From Acidimicrobiales bacterium (lineage in GTDB: Bacteria > Actinomycetota > Acidimicrobiia > Acidimicrobiales > MedAcidi-G1), in contig JAPKBH010000014.1 in assembly GCA_028823445.1 (NCBI GenBank), forward strand, positions 1 through 43,669: DNA of 43,669 nucleotides. Direction: 5' to 3'. The notes below the pieces were generated by a model, which was given only the letters and a program-made list of their open reading frames with translations, had not been told where the DNA came from and searched no databases. Positions 16,757 to 26,100 of this stretch are shown one piece after another. How positions within the stretch are numbered: position 1 is the stretch's first letter; each line of letters starts with the position of its first letter. The position numbers and the translations under genes were made by a program.

Positions 16757-17767
16757 TCAGCAACCTACGAGTTCTTCGAGTTGGTCCAAACTTACCGCTG
16801 AGCCTATGGCGACTAAAATGTCACCCGCTTCAAAGGGTCGCCCCCCAAGATCGTCGGTATGAAAATGACTAGAGGAGTCTCGTACGGTGAGCACGATGGC
16901 GCCGGTGGATTTTCTCAGATCAAGGGTGTCGAGAGTCTTACCGGCTAACACGCAGCCATCGGGAATGTTAATTTCACGCATGCCCGCTTCGAACGTTCCG
17001 TCGTGAACCACCACATCGATAAAATCGGCCACCGTGGGTTGGGTGGCCAAACTGGCCATGCGGTAACCGCCTATCTCGTAAGGGTTGACCACCCGGTCGG
17101 CGCCTACTTGATGCAGTTTGGCGATGCTTTCAGACTCGTCGGCGCGAGACACAATAAAAAGCGCAGGGTTCAGGTCGCGAGCGCTCAGGGTGACGTAAAG
17201 GTTGTCGACACTGGACCCTAAAGCAAGAACCAAGGTGGTGGCTTTGTCTATGCCGGCTAAGCGCAGCACGTCATCGTTGGTGGCGTCGCCAGAAACGTAA
17301 AGCCCGCCGTGAGTCATAAGTCGTCCTTCGTCAATGTCGATGGCCACTACTTCTTGGCCCACGGATTGCACGAACGAGGTGATGGCCCGACCGACGCGAC
17401 CCATGCCACAAACGATGAGGTGACCTTCAAGAGCGTCAATATTTTTTTGCATGCGATACCTCCGATATTGGCCGCTAATGCGGCCCTCAACAACGCTTTC
17501 AATTACTGCGGTTGCCCCGTAGAGCATGGTTCCGGTGCCTAAAAGAATGAGCACCGAAGTGAATATTTTCCAAGTACTGCTGGGCTCGCCAACGGTTATT
17601 TCACGAAAACCCACCGTGGAAATGGTGGTGATGGTTTGGTAGACGGCGTCAATGGTGCTGAGGCCCAGCAGTATGTAGCCCGCTGAACCGGCGACGATAA
17701 CGGCCACCAATAGTCCGGCTGCGTTACCTACTCGCCCTCGTGGGGTGGGGCGTAATCTTCCAAACAT
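16757..17767 (-). CDS. Two-TM potassium channel with RCK domains
   Basis: A membrane protein with the layout TM1 - pore loop - TM2 - RCK_N - RCK_C. The selectivity filter reads TISTVGFRE, a known variant of TVGYGD. The RCK_N (TrkA-N) nucleotide-binding fold follows with IVCGMGRVGRA and the acidic switch VVAIDIDEGR; the C-terminal TrkA-C domain binds regulatory ligands. It probably forms a ligand-gated K+ channel tetramer. ATG 17767 places a short basic N-terminus before TM1; a GTG at 17812 would add 15 residues. Neither start has a clear Shine-Dalgarno site. It lies directly upstream of metY with a 1-nt gap and probably shares a transcript with it, with no obvious functional link. Confidence 0.9.
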   Translation of the reverse strand: MFGRLRPTPRGRVGNAAGLLVAVIVAGSAGYILLGLSTIDAVYQTITTISTVGFREITVGEPSSTWKIFTSVLILLGTGTMLYGATAVIESVVEGRISGQYRRYRMQKNIDALEGHLIVCGMGRVGRAITSFVQSVGQEVVAIDIDEGRLMTHGGLYVSGDATNDDVLRLAGIDKATTLVLALGSSVDNLYVTLSARDLNPALFIVSRADESESIAKLHQVGADRVVNPYEIGGYRMASLATQPTVADFIDVVVHDGTFEAGMREINIPDGCVLAGKTLDTLDLRKSTGAIVLTVRDSSSHFHTDDLGGRPFEAGDILVAIGSAVSLDQLEELVGC

Positions 17768-17847
17768 GTTTGCAGGATACGCCGGGAGTTCACCAGGTAG
17801 CGAGGCAAGCACTAGGGTGCGCTGAAATAAATCAAAAAGGAGGGCTT

Positions 17848-18807
17848 ATGAAGGTCGGGTTTATTGGTTTAGGAAACGTGGGCGCCAAACTTTCAGGCAG
17901 TTTGTTACGGAACGGTTTTGAGGTAGTGGTCCGAGATTTAAACAACGAAGCCGTGGAGTCTTTGGTGTCTCTTGGTGCGCAAGTGGCGGATTCGCCAAAA
18001 GAGGTGGCGCAAGAATGTCAGGTGGTTGTTACGTGTTTGCCATCCCCGGCGATTTGTGCCGAGGTAATGGAAGGTGCTGATGGCGTACTGGCCGGCCTTT
18101 CCTCGGGAAAACTTTGGCTGGAGATGTCCACCACCGACGAGGCAGAAGTACGCCGCCTCGGTGCGCTTGTTGAGCAGCAAGGAGCGTTGGCTCTGGACTG
18201 TCCGGTTTCTGGCGGGTGCCACCGGGCGGCTACCGGCAATATCGCTATTTTGGCGGGGGGCAACCGTAAAGCCTTTGAACAAGCGTTGCCGGTGTTGTCG
18301 GCCATGGGTCGACAAATTCTTCACACCGGAGACTTGGGGAGCGCCTCGTTGTTGAAGGTCATGACCAACTTTTTGGCGACCGCTAATTTGGTGAGCCTTA
18401 GCGAAGCATTGGCTACTTCTGCGGCCGCCGGGCTAAACCTCAATGTGGCCTATGAGGCGATTCGGATTTCTTCGGGTAATTCTTTTGTCCACGAAACAGA
18501 AAGTCAGGTCATTTTGAATGGAAGTCGTGACATTAATTTTACTATGGGGTTAGTGGCTAAAGACATTGGGCTTTTTGATCAGATAGCGCAAAAATATGAG
18601 GTGCCGCTAGAACTTTCACCGCTGCTGGTACAGATTTTTGAAGACGGGCGAAAGCGTTACGGGGACGATGAATGGTCGCCAAATATTGTGCGTCGTTTAG
18701 AAGAAGCAGCGGGGGTCGAAGTGAGAGCACCGGGGTTCCCAGCACAGATGATTGACGACGAGACTGAAGCGCCGGGCGTTGAAATTCGCTTACCGGATCA
18801 CTTTTAG
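17848..18807 (+). CDS. NAD(P)-dependent beta-hydroxyacid dehydrogenase
   Basis: A 319-residue 6-phosphogluconate/3-hydroxyisobutyrate dehydrogenase-family enzyme. The dinucleotide motif VGFIGLGNVGAKLSG is at the N-terminus, the substrate motif LDCPVSGGCHRAATG is in the middle, and the catalytic lysine lies in KVMTNFLATANLVSLSEA. The C-terminal helical domain is complete. Substrate candidates are 3-hydroxyisobutyrate and tartronate semialdehyde; the sequence does not decide. The start is ATG 17848, with AAGGAGGG 4 nt upstream; a longer frame from 17740 has no such site. The stop overlaps that of fabH (TTAG). Confidence 0.92.
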   Translation: MKVGFIGLGNVGAKLSGSLLRNGFEVVVRDLNNEAVESLVSLGAQVADSPKEVAQECQVVVTCLPSPAICAEVMEGADGVLAGLSSGKLWLEMSTTDEAEVRRLGALVEQQGALALDCPVSGGCHRAATGNIAILAGGNRKAFEQALPVLSAMGRQILHTGDLGSASLLKVMTNFLATANLVSLSEALATSAAAGLNLNVAYEAIRISSGNSFVHETESQVILNGSRDINFTMGLVAKDIGLFDQIAQKYEVPLELSPLLVQIFEDGRKRYGDDEWSPNIVRRLEEAAGVEVRAPGFPAQMIDDETEAPGVEIRLPDHF

Positions 18808-19913
18808 ATAATCGGGTCGGCCGAGTCTCGACCGTGCAGGGGAGCAAAAAAGCGCAGATTGTTTTCTAAAAGGTCAAACACCGTGGCGTCGGTGGGTGGA
18901 AGTTCGCCTTGGTGGGTGCCCACCGGTTCGGTGCGTTGTCCCCAGCGCATGATCAGCGTGCCCCAAGTAATGCCTCCACCAAAAGCAGGGAAAGCCACAA
19001 TGTCGCCGGGGTGGAGGCGCCCGGCCGCTGCGGCATCTGAAATAGCCATGGGGATAGAAGCCGCGGCGGTGTTCCCTAAGTTCTCTATGTTGGTAAATAC
19101 TTTTTCAGGGGGGATCCCCATACGGCGAGTGGCGGCGTCAATGATCCGTGCGTTGGCTTGATGAGGAATTACCAAGTCCACATCATCTACGGTAAGGCCG
19201 GCACGTTCTAGGGTTTTTTCTGTTGAAGCAGCCATGCCTTTTACGGCCATCTTGAAAATGGGTTGACCTTCGAAATAGAGGCGGACGTCCTCAATGGGGC
19301 GGGCCTCATAAGGTTCACCGCGTGTACCTAACGAAGGAAACACCATAGTGTAACCCATGCTTCCGTCAGCCCCGAGGTCCACCGCTAACACTCCGGCGTC
19401 GCCTTCGGTTGCTTCGTAGACGGCGGCACCGGCGCCATCGCCAAACAAGATGGCCGTGGAGCGGTCGCGATAGTCCATGGCGATGTGAAGTTTTTCGGCT
19501 CCGATGACCAAAACTTTTTTAACGAAGCCCGATTCGATCATCCCGGTGATGTTGGCGGTGGCGTAAACAAACCCGCTGCAAGCAGCGTTGAGGTCGAAAG
19601 TACCGGCGTTGACGGCGCCCAGGCGATCTTGGACCATGGCGGCCACGCTGGGGCATAAAAGCTCCGGGGTGGTAGAGGCCACCACGATGAGGTCAAGTTC
19701 CTCGGGTTCCAACCCTGCGCAAGCTAAGGCTCGGCGTGCGGCCAGTTCGGCCAAGTCGGTGCCTTCGACGTGTGAAATGCGACGGCTTTTGATGCCGGTG
19801 CGTTCAAAGATCCATTGGTCGTTGGTGTCCATGACCTTTTCGAGGTCCTGGTTGGTGAGTTCTACGGGGGGTACGCATTTTCCCCATCCGGTGATGACTG
19901 CTTTTGGTGACAC
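18804..19913 (-). CDS. fabH: Beta-ketoacyl-ACP synthase III
   Basis: Condenses an acyl-CoA primer with malonyl-ACP to start fatty-acid synthesis. The triad is visible: Cys112 in NAACSGF, His251 in IPHQAN and Asn281 in NLGNTAAAS. At 369 residues it is about 40 longer than the usual 320-330; the extra C-terminal segment (residues about 325-369) is unrecognised. The start is GTG 19913, preceded by GGAGGAAAC at normal spacing. It lies 60 nt downstream of the MBL hydrolase on the same strand. Such isolated FabH-like enzymes may instead act on special substrates, so the primary fatty-acid role is likely but not proven. Confidence 0.92.
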   Translation of the reverse strand: MSPKAVITGWGKCVPPVELTNQDLEKVMDTNDQWIFERTGIKSRRISHVEGTDLAELAARRALACAGLEPEELDLIVVASTTPELLCPSVAAMVQDRLGAVNAGTFDLNAACSGFVYATANITGMIESGFVKKVLVIGAEKLHIAMDYRDRSTAILFGDGAGAAVYEATEGDAGVLAVDLGADGSMGYTMVFPSLGTRGEPYEARPIEDVRLYFEGQPIFKMAVKGMAASTEKTLERAGLTVDDVDLVIPHQANARIIDAATRRMGIPPEKVFTNIENLGNTAAASIPMAISDAAAAGRLHPGDIVAFPAFGGGITWGTLIMRWGQRTEPVGTHQGELPPTDATVFDLLENNLRFFAPLHGRDSADPII

Positions 19914-19973
19914 GTTGAGGTTTCCTCCAAGGAAGGTGTTGGCTCTTTTTTAGCAGGTCGGGAGGGCTAAGGG

Positions 19974-20585
19974 TTAACCCTGCAGGTTTGCTTTTTCAAC
20001 TTTGATGCTGGTGGAGTCTCCGTGGCCGGTATGCACGGTTGTTTCGGGGGCCAACACAAAAAGTTTTGCCCGAATGCTTTCTATTAAAAGGTCCAAACTA
20101 GAAAATGACCGCCCAGTAGCGCCGGGGCCGCCGTTAAACAGCGTGTCGCCCGAAAAGACAGTTTGCAGGGTCGGAACGTGAATGCAGCACCCACCGGGGG
20201 AGTGCCCGGGGGTGTGGAGTATTTCTAGTTCGTCGCCGCCGAGAGATATTTTGAGGCCTTGACGCAACGGGTCGTCGATGCGACGGTCGGGGTGAACGAC
20301 GTCCCACAACATGGCGTCATCGGGGTGAAGCCAAATGGGGGCGTTGGTGGCTTCGGCTAACTCCACGGCGGCGTTTATGTGGTCGTTGTGGCCGTGGGTG
20401 CAGAGCACGCCGAGGGTGCGTCGTCCGCCGATGGCTTCAACTATGGGCCGATGGTCGTGCGCAGCGTCAATGACTACAACCTCTTCATCGTTGCCGATGA
20501 GCCAAATGTTGTTATCTACGTCAAAGTCTTCGCCGTCTAGCGAAAAGATTCCGCTGGTTACGACGTGGTCTATGCGCAGGCCCAT
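19974..20585 (-). CDS. MBL-fold hydrolase paired with MscR
   Basis: A 203-residue metallo-beta-lactamase-fold protein of the glyoxalase II type. The metal motif THGHNDH gives His64, His66, Asp68 and His69; GHSPGG and FSGDTLF supply further ligands. The gene starts 2 nt after the end of the mycothiol-dependent formaldehyde dehydrogenase. In Mycobacterium tuberculosis the neighbours Rv2259 (MscR) and Rv2260 show the same pairing. From that context the likely role is hydrolysis of S-formylmycothiol to formate and mycothiol; this is an inference from neighbourhood, not a residue-level proof. Confidence 0.88.
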   Translation of the reverse strand: MGLRIDHVVTSGIFSLDGEDFDVDNNIWLIGNDEEVVVIDAAHDHRPIVEAIGGRRTLGVLCTHGHNDHINAAVELAEATNAPIWLHPDDAMLWDVVHPDRRIDDPLRQGLKISLGGDELEILHTPGHSPGGCCIHVPTLQTVFSGDTLFNGGPGATGRSFSSLDLLIESIRAKLFVLAPETTVHTGHGDSTSIKVEKANLQG

Positions 20586-20587
20586 AA

Positions 20588-21676
20588 TTATTTGTCCATG
20601 ACCACGACGGAGCGCAACACTTCGCCGCGTTCCATGGCGTGGAAGGCTTCTTCAACGTCTTCTAAGGCAATGGTTTCTGAGACAAAACGGTCCAGGTCGA
20701 GGCGGCCCTGTAGGTAAAGGTCGATCAACATGGGAAAGTCTCGGCTGGGTAGGCAGTCGCCGTACCAAGAAGATTTCAAGGTGCCGCCGCGACCAAAGAC
20801 TTCAATGAGGGGGAGTTCGATTTTCATTTCGGGGTTGGGGACACCTACCAAAACGACCGTGCCGGCCAGGTCACGGGCATAGAAGGCTTGTTCGAAGGTC
20901 ACGGGGAGGCCCACCGCTTCGATAGCTACGTCTACTCCGTGGCCTCCGGTTAAGGCCCGGATGGCTTCTACCGGGTCTTGGTTGCTGGAGTTAATGGTGT
21001 GAGTAGCGCCAAATTCTTTGGCTATTTCAAGTTTTCGGTCGTCAAGGTCAACGGCGATGATGGTGTGGGCGCCGGCAAGGTGTGCGCCGGCAATGGCGGC
21101 ATCGCCTACTCCGCCGCAGCCAAAGACCGCCACTGAGTCGCCGCGACTGACTTGCCCGGTGTTCATAGCGGCCCCCAGGCCGGCCATGATTCCACAACCA
21201 ATAAGGCCTGCTACTTCAGGGCGAGCAGCCGGGTTTACTTTGGTAGCTTGACCGGCGGCCACCAACGTTTTTTCCGCGAAAGCACCGATACCCAAAGCAG
21301 GGGAGAGTTCTTGTCCGTTGAGGGTCATTTTTTGGGTGGCAGTGGTCGTGTTAAAGCAAAGCCATGGACGGCCTCGTTGGCAAGATCGACACTGGCCACA
21401 AACGGCACGCCAGTTCAAGATGACAAAATCGCCGGGGGCAACGTTGGTGACGCCTTCGCCGACTTCTTCAACAAACCCGGCGGCTTCGTGGCCCAAAAGA
21501 AACGGGAACTCATCGTTGATGGCGCCCTCTCGGTAATGCAGGTCGGTGTGGCACACCCCGCAGGCTTTGACGTCGATGAGTACTTCGCCGGGCCCGGGGT
21601 CGGGGACTTCTATGGTTTCTATGCTGACCGGTTGCCCTTTGGCGAGGGCCACAACGGCTTTAACAGAGTGAGGCAT
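20588..21676 (-). CDS. mscR: S-(hydroxymethyl)mycothiol dehydrogenase
   Basis: A 362-residue zinc-dependent medium-chain dehydrogenase that oxidises the formaldehyde-mycothiol adduct with NAD and may also reduce S-nitrosomycothiol. The catalytic zinc site CGVCHTD and GHEAAG, the four-cysteine structural zinc loop [15 protein letters not shown], and the NAD motif [11 protein letters not shown] are all present. ATG 21676 is chosen because AAGGA lies upstream and the protein then starts [10 protein letters not shown]; the longer frame from 21724 adds an unrelated basic stretch. Divergent from the SDR gene, with about 70 nt between starts. It implies that the host makes mycothiol, an actinobacterial thiol. 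Confidence 0.92.
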   Translation of the reverse strand: MPHSVKAVVALAKGQPVSIETIEVPDPGPGEVLIDVKACGVCHTDLHYREGAINDEFPFLLGHEAAGFVEEVGEGVTNVAPGDFVILNWRAVCGQCRSCQRGRPWLCFNTTTATQKMTLNGQELSPALGIGAFAEKTLVAAGQATKVNPAARPEVAGLIGCGIMAGLGAAMNTGQVSRGDSVAVFGCGGVGDAAIAGAHLAGAHTIIAVDLDDRKLEIAKEFGATHTINSSNQDPVEAIRALTGGHGVDVAIEAVGLPVTFEQAFYARDLAGTVVLVGVPNPEMKIELPLIEVFGRGGTLKSSWYGDCLPSRDFPMLIDLYLQGRLDLDRFVSETIALEDVEEAFHAMERGEVLRSVVVMDK

Positions 21677-21746
21677 GCTGTTTCCTTGGTTGAAGCGGGC
21701 CCTTCTGGGCTGGTTGGGCCACACCGTAGCGGGTTAGGGTGACCCC

Positions 21747-22571
21747 ATGTCAAAGATTCTTATCACCGGTAGCAACAGCGGGTTCGGCAAATTGGCGTCG
21801 CTGGCCTTGGCTCGCCAAGGTCACCAAGTGGTTGCTTCTATGCGCTCTCTTGTCAAAGGTGAAGATTTGCGTCGTTTGGCTGATGCCGAGGGTTTAGATG
21901 TTGAGTTAAGTGAACTTGATGTCAACGATCTTGCTTCGGTAGAAGCGGCCCTTAGCGACCCGTTGGCTTTCGATGTGTTGGTTAATAATGCGGGGTTTGA
22001 GGTAGAGGCCGCTATTGAACAAGTTGATGATGCCCTGATGTGGCAGCAACTGGACACCAATGTTTTGGGCCCGTTGCGTACTATGCGCGCCGTGCTTCCG
22101 GCGTGGAAAGAGCGGGGAAGTGGAGTAATTATAAATGTGAGCAGCATTGCTGGCCGGGTTGGGGCGCCCTACACCGGTGCTTACTCGGCTTCTAAGTTTG
22201 CTTTGGAGGCACTCAGTGAATCTCTCAACTTTGAGGTCAGCCAACTGGGCATTCGAGTGCATCTAATAGAGCCAGGCCGTTTCACGACAAGTTTTGGTGA
22301 AAACAAGATTCGTCCAGATTCTTGGGAGGGTTCGCCGCAACAGCAGCGGGCTTTGGCTTTTCGGGAAGCTTCCCACGGGATGGGCGGCCAAGGAGAGCCC
22401 GCTGACCCGCAAGATGTTGCCGAGGCCATTGTTGGTGCGGTGACTGACCCGTCTACCCCATTTCGCACTTTGGTGGGTGACGATGCGGTGTTGATTGATG
22501 AGCTTAAATCGTCAATGAGTTTTAAAGATTTTGAGGCCACCATCCGTACCGCTTTGAATTGGCACGACTGA
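21747..22571 (+). CDS. Short-chain dehydrogenase/reductase
   Basis: A 274-residue classical SDR. The cofactor motif TGSNSGFG is at residues 7-14, NNAG is in the middle, and the catalytic Ser and Tyr-Lys are in NVSSIAG and YSASKFALEALSE. The substrate loop and C-terminus do not identify a substrate. Cytoplasmic oxidoreductase using NAD(P). The stop lies 18 nt from the 3' end of the tmRNA gene on the opposite strand. Confidence 0.9.
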   Translation: MSKILITGSNSGFGKLASLALARQGHQVVASMRSLVKGEDLRRLADAEGLDVELSELDVNDLASVEAALSDPLAFDVLVNNAGFEVEAAIEQVDDALMWQQLDTNVLGPLRTMRAVLPAWKERGSGVIINVSSIAGRVGAPYTGAYSASKFALEALSESLNFEVSQLGIRVHLIEPGRFTTSFGENKIRPDSWEGSPQQQRALAFREASHGMGGQGEPADPQDVAEAIVGAVTDPSTPFRTLVGDDAVLIDELKSSMSFKDFEATIRTALNWHD

Positions 22572-22589
22572 GTAGTAGCAGATTTTACG

Positions 22590-22976
22590 TGGTGGAGCTG
22601 GGGGGAATCGAACCCCCGTCCGTCGAAGGGTGACCGTACGCGTTACGACCGTTCCCGAGATTTTGGCTTGCGGCAGCCATCCCGCCGGGTCAGTCGGGCC
22701 CGAAAGCCCAGCCGCTAGGTCTTTCCCCAAAGTCAGCGGTCTTTCTCGCCGTCAGCGGTCTGTCCCTGCTGTCTCCAACGCTTCTGTTGCCGGGTTGCGG
22801 TGGACCGACCCCGCGTGCCGTCACCGGTCGCAGTGACTCTCTACTACCTAACTAGTTAGGCAGCGAGAGCGAGATCGTCCGTAGTGGCGTCTCTTTTGGT
22901 GCCCTGTTTTAAGAGTCTGAGCAACTCTGGTCGCACGAAACGTCCACTGCAGTCGGCGTCGAAACCGATCAGCCCC
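22590..22976 (-). ncRNA. ssrA: tmRNA (ssrA)
   Basis: The 387-nt gene begins GGGGCTGATCGGTTTCGACG and ends in a T arm GGGGGTTCGATTCCCCC, an acceptor strand CAGCTCC and an encoded ACCA. The acceptor stem pairs GGGGCTG with CAGCTCC and keeps the G3-U70 wobble recognised by alanyl-tRNA synthetase. The tag reading frame starts at GCC 22888 and ends at TAA 22856-22858. It rescues stalled ribosomes together with SmpB, whose gene lies 6.8 kb away on the same strand. Its 3' end converges with the SDR gene 18 nt away, leaving no obvious space for a separate terminator. The gene lies in the 591-nt stretch without protein genes, 22572-23162. Confidence 0.97.
22856..22888 (-). other. tmRNA proteolysis-tag reading frame
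   Basis: Read on the minus strand, GCC resumes translation and encodes ATTDDLALAA followed by TAA. The ending ALAA matches the degradation signal recognised by ClpXP-type proteases. Only ten residues; typical tag length. Confidence 0.9.
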
Positions 22977-22987
22977 GTGAAAACGAG

Positions 22988-23017
22988 TCATTACGTAAAA
23001 TCTGCTGAAGTTGTCAA
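22988..23017 (-). promoter_or_regulatory. Candidate tmRNA promoter
   Basis: On the minus strand, TTGACA (23012-23017) and TAATGA (22988-22993) are separated by 18 nt, just upstream of the mature tmRNA 5' end. The -35 is perfect, the -10 is moderate. If used, transcription would start inside or after the right arm of the flanking inverted repeat, so the RNA could not form the enclosing stem. A TATGAT at 23106-23111 on the plus strand is a weaker candidate -10 for the downstream protease gene. Confidence 0.4.
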
Positions 23018-23162
23018 AGACCCGAGATTTAAGGGTACCGGCTTACTGTGACAGTGCCATCGTCAATGGCTCCGAGGGCGCGTACAAAAAGTTGATTGTT
23101 TCGTTTATGATTAACAGTGCTGGCTCAAGGTGGAGCAGTGGAGACATCTATAAGGAGCAAAA

Positions 23163-26100
23163 ATGCGGGGAAAGCGAAGGGGCTTGAGTGTCTTTTTAAC
23201 CCTCATGGTTTTGGCGACGGTAAGTGCGGTACCGGTGGCTGCTCAAGAAGCAGAGCCCGCCACCCCGGTGGTTGAGCTTGCCCTTTCTGCACAAGGTGCT
23301 GAACTGTCTGAAGCGGGCTACCAACCGGGAGCAGCCGCCACTGACCTGGCCAAGGAAAAACTTTTAAACGATCCGACAATGACCCGCAACCCGTTTGGTT
23401 TGTTGGTGCGTTTCGCCCAAACGGCCAGTGTGGTTGATGTAGATCAAACGTTGCTGGCGGTGGGCGGCACCGTGGTGGGTGGGGCGCTTGATGGCCAGTC
23501 TTTGTACCTGGTGGAAACCCTTTCTGATCTTGATGAGGCAGCCGAATTATTACGCAGCATGCCCGGTGTGGCTTGGGTGGGCTTTGACGATGTGGTGCAA
23601 GCCACCGAACTGCCGTCGGACCCTGACCTTGACCAATTGTGGGGCATGAACGGCACGTACGGCATTGATGCCCCGGGAGCTTGGGCGCAAACGCTCGGCG
23701 ACCCTTCGGTGGTGGTGGCCATCATTGATACCGGGGTCGACTTAGACCACCCAGATCTTGCCGCCAACATTTGGACCAACTCGGGTGAAATTGCCGGCAA
23801 CGGTATTGACGACGATGGCAACGGCTATATCGATGACCTTCATGGCTGGGATTTTGTCAACAACGATGGTGACCCCAACGATGATAACAATCACGGTACG
23901 CACGTGGCTGGCACCATCGCTGCGGTAGCTGACTCGGTTGGGGTGGTTGGGGTTGCCCCAAATAGCAAAGTTATGGCTCTTAAATTTTTAGATGCCAATG
24001 GTTCGGGTTTAACCTCCAATGCGGTTACCGCCTTGGCCTACGCCGTTGACAATGGTGCGCAAATTTCTAACAACTCTTGGGGTGGCGGCGGGTCGAGTTC
24101 TTCAATGTCTTCCATGCTGGACATTGCCGCGGCGGCCAATCATTTATTTGTAGCGGCCGCCGGAAACTCGTCAAACAATAATGACAGCAACCCGTCATAC
24201 CCGGCTTCCTATAGCCAAGGCAATGTGGTCGCTGTTGCCTCCAATCAAAGCAACGGGGCGCCCTCAAGTTTTACCAGTTACGGGGCGACTTCGGTAGATG
24301 TGGTGGCCCCTGGGTCCGGCATTTTGTCTTCGGTGGTGGGCGGCGGGTACGCCACCTTTAGCGGTACTTCTATGGCCACTCCTCACGTGGCTGGGGTAGC
24401 GGCATTGATGTTGGCTGTGAACCCGAGTATTTCTTTTGCCGACATTAAACAAATCTTGATCGATACCTCTACTTCGGATTCTCGCCTTGCCAGTTATGCG
24501 GCTTCTGGCGGAGTAGTCAATGCCGCTGATGCGGTTACTGCGGCTACCGGTGGGGGGCCATCTTTAAGCGTGGTGCCTTCGGGCACTTCGGTTACTGAAG
24601 GCGACGTAGTGACCTACACCGCCACAGCTGTTGATCAAAGCGGCGCAGATATTTCGAGTCAAACCACTTGGAGTCAAGATGGCGCTTCGTTAGGGACGGG
24701 TGCAGTGTTGTCTTACACCGCCGACACGGTAGGCACTATGCGTATACGAGCCGAGGTAAGCGCCGGTGGCGTGTCTACCTCGCAAACCAGCACGCTTTAT
24801 GTGGCAGAAATTGAGCGTTCGGTCACCGTAGTTAGCCCCAATGGGGGAGAAACCTATGCGGTGGGTGAGGTGGTGCCCATTAACTGGACGTCGGTGGGTC
24901 CGGTAGGGAATATAGATATCTCTGTTTCTGATCAAAGCTCAGGCCAAGTTGAATACGCCGGGGCCACCGGTCTTCCTATCGTGGATAATCAAACGACGTC
25001 GGTGTCGATCAGCGTGCCAGGTTCGATGGCTATTTCGAGCATGAACGTGGGCTTGCGGCTTGACCACACCTACGACGGAGACTTGAAAATAGTTTTAACG
25101 CACCCTTCGGGCCCCTCGGTAATTTTAGCTAACTACGCCGGTAGTTCAGGCAACAACTACGGCTCAGGGGCTCAAGATTGTTCGGGGTCGCTTACCGTAT
25201 TTTCCGATAGCGCCTTAACCAGTGTTTCGTCGGGCTCTGCACCATTCGAAGGCTCGTATATTCCCCACCAAGCGCTCTCAACCTTTGCTGGTCTTGACGC
25301 CGGGGGGCAGTGGACGCTGGCCATTACCGATTCGGCGGGGCTTGACACCGGGGCTTTCTTTTGCGCCGAACTTGATTTTGGCGGGGTTAGCACGGTGGTG
25401 GCTACTGGGGTAAACGTTGCCGATGGAACAATCGCCTGGACGGTGCCGGAGTCTTTGGGCGGTATGGACTTGTTGGCTAAGGTTGGTAACAATTTGGCAA
25501 CTGATTCTTCAGACGGTTTCTTTAGCGTGACCGGCGTTCCGCCAACTACTACAACGACGACTGAGCCTCCGGCTACTACTACGACAACGACGACTGAGCC
25601 TCCGGCTACTACTACGACAACGACGACTGAGCCTCCGGCTACTACTACGACGTCAACTACGACCACGACGACGGAGCCTCCGGTGGCTGTGGTGAACGTG
25701 GTTGCCCCTAACGGCGGCGAATCTTATCAACCAGGCGATACCGTCCAAGTGGTCTGGACCAGCACTGGTGCATCGACCGCAGCCGATTTAACATTGCATC
25801 CGGTAACCGAAGCCCAAGAAGAGTTTGCGGGAAGCAACAGCGGCGAAATTAATGATTACTCCACTCTCTCGGTGGCCATAGAAGTTCCCACCGATGGGAT
25901 AATTTCTGATCTTGAGGTCGGGATACGCCTTGACCATACCTACACCAATGATCTTCAAATCGTCTTACGCCACCCCGGCGGGATGGGCATCACTTTGGTT
26001 AATGGCGAAGGCGGTTCAGGAAACAACTTTGGTAGCGGGGCTACTGATTGTTCGGGCAACTTCACTATTTTTGATGACGATGCCGCTGCGCTGATTGTCG

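Larger units (their letters stand above)
22577..23006. repeat. 14-bp inverted repeat enclosing tmRNA
   Basis: AGCAGATTTTACGT at 22577-22590 is matched by its exact reverse complement at 22993-23006. The left copy ends on the last base of the mature tmRNA (the A of CCA) and the right copy begins 16 nt beyond its 5' end. In a precursor RNA the two would pair to close a stem around the whole molecule. The arms cannot be extended. Confidence 0.85.

Noticed and set aside
22512-22836. Small proteins overlapping tmRNA
   Set aside because: The region is the tmRNA itself, with a complete acceptor stem and tag; the frames are accidental.
22577-23006. att sites of an integrated element at tmRNA
   Set aside because: Attachment sites would be direct repeats and there would be an integrase. 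The repeat is inverted and no integrase or phage gene is present.
25172-25666. Minus-strand reading frame rich in valine opposite the Thr linkers
   Set aside because: It is the antisense of threonine codons in the protease linker, and has no homology or start signals.
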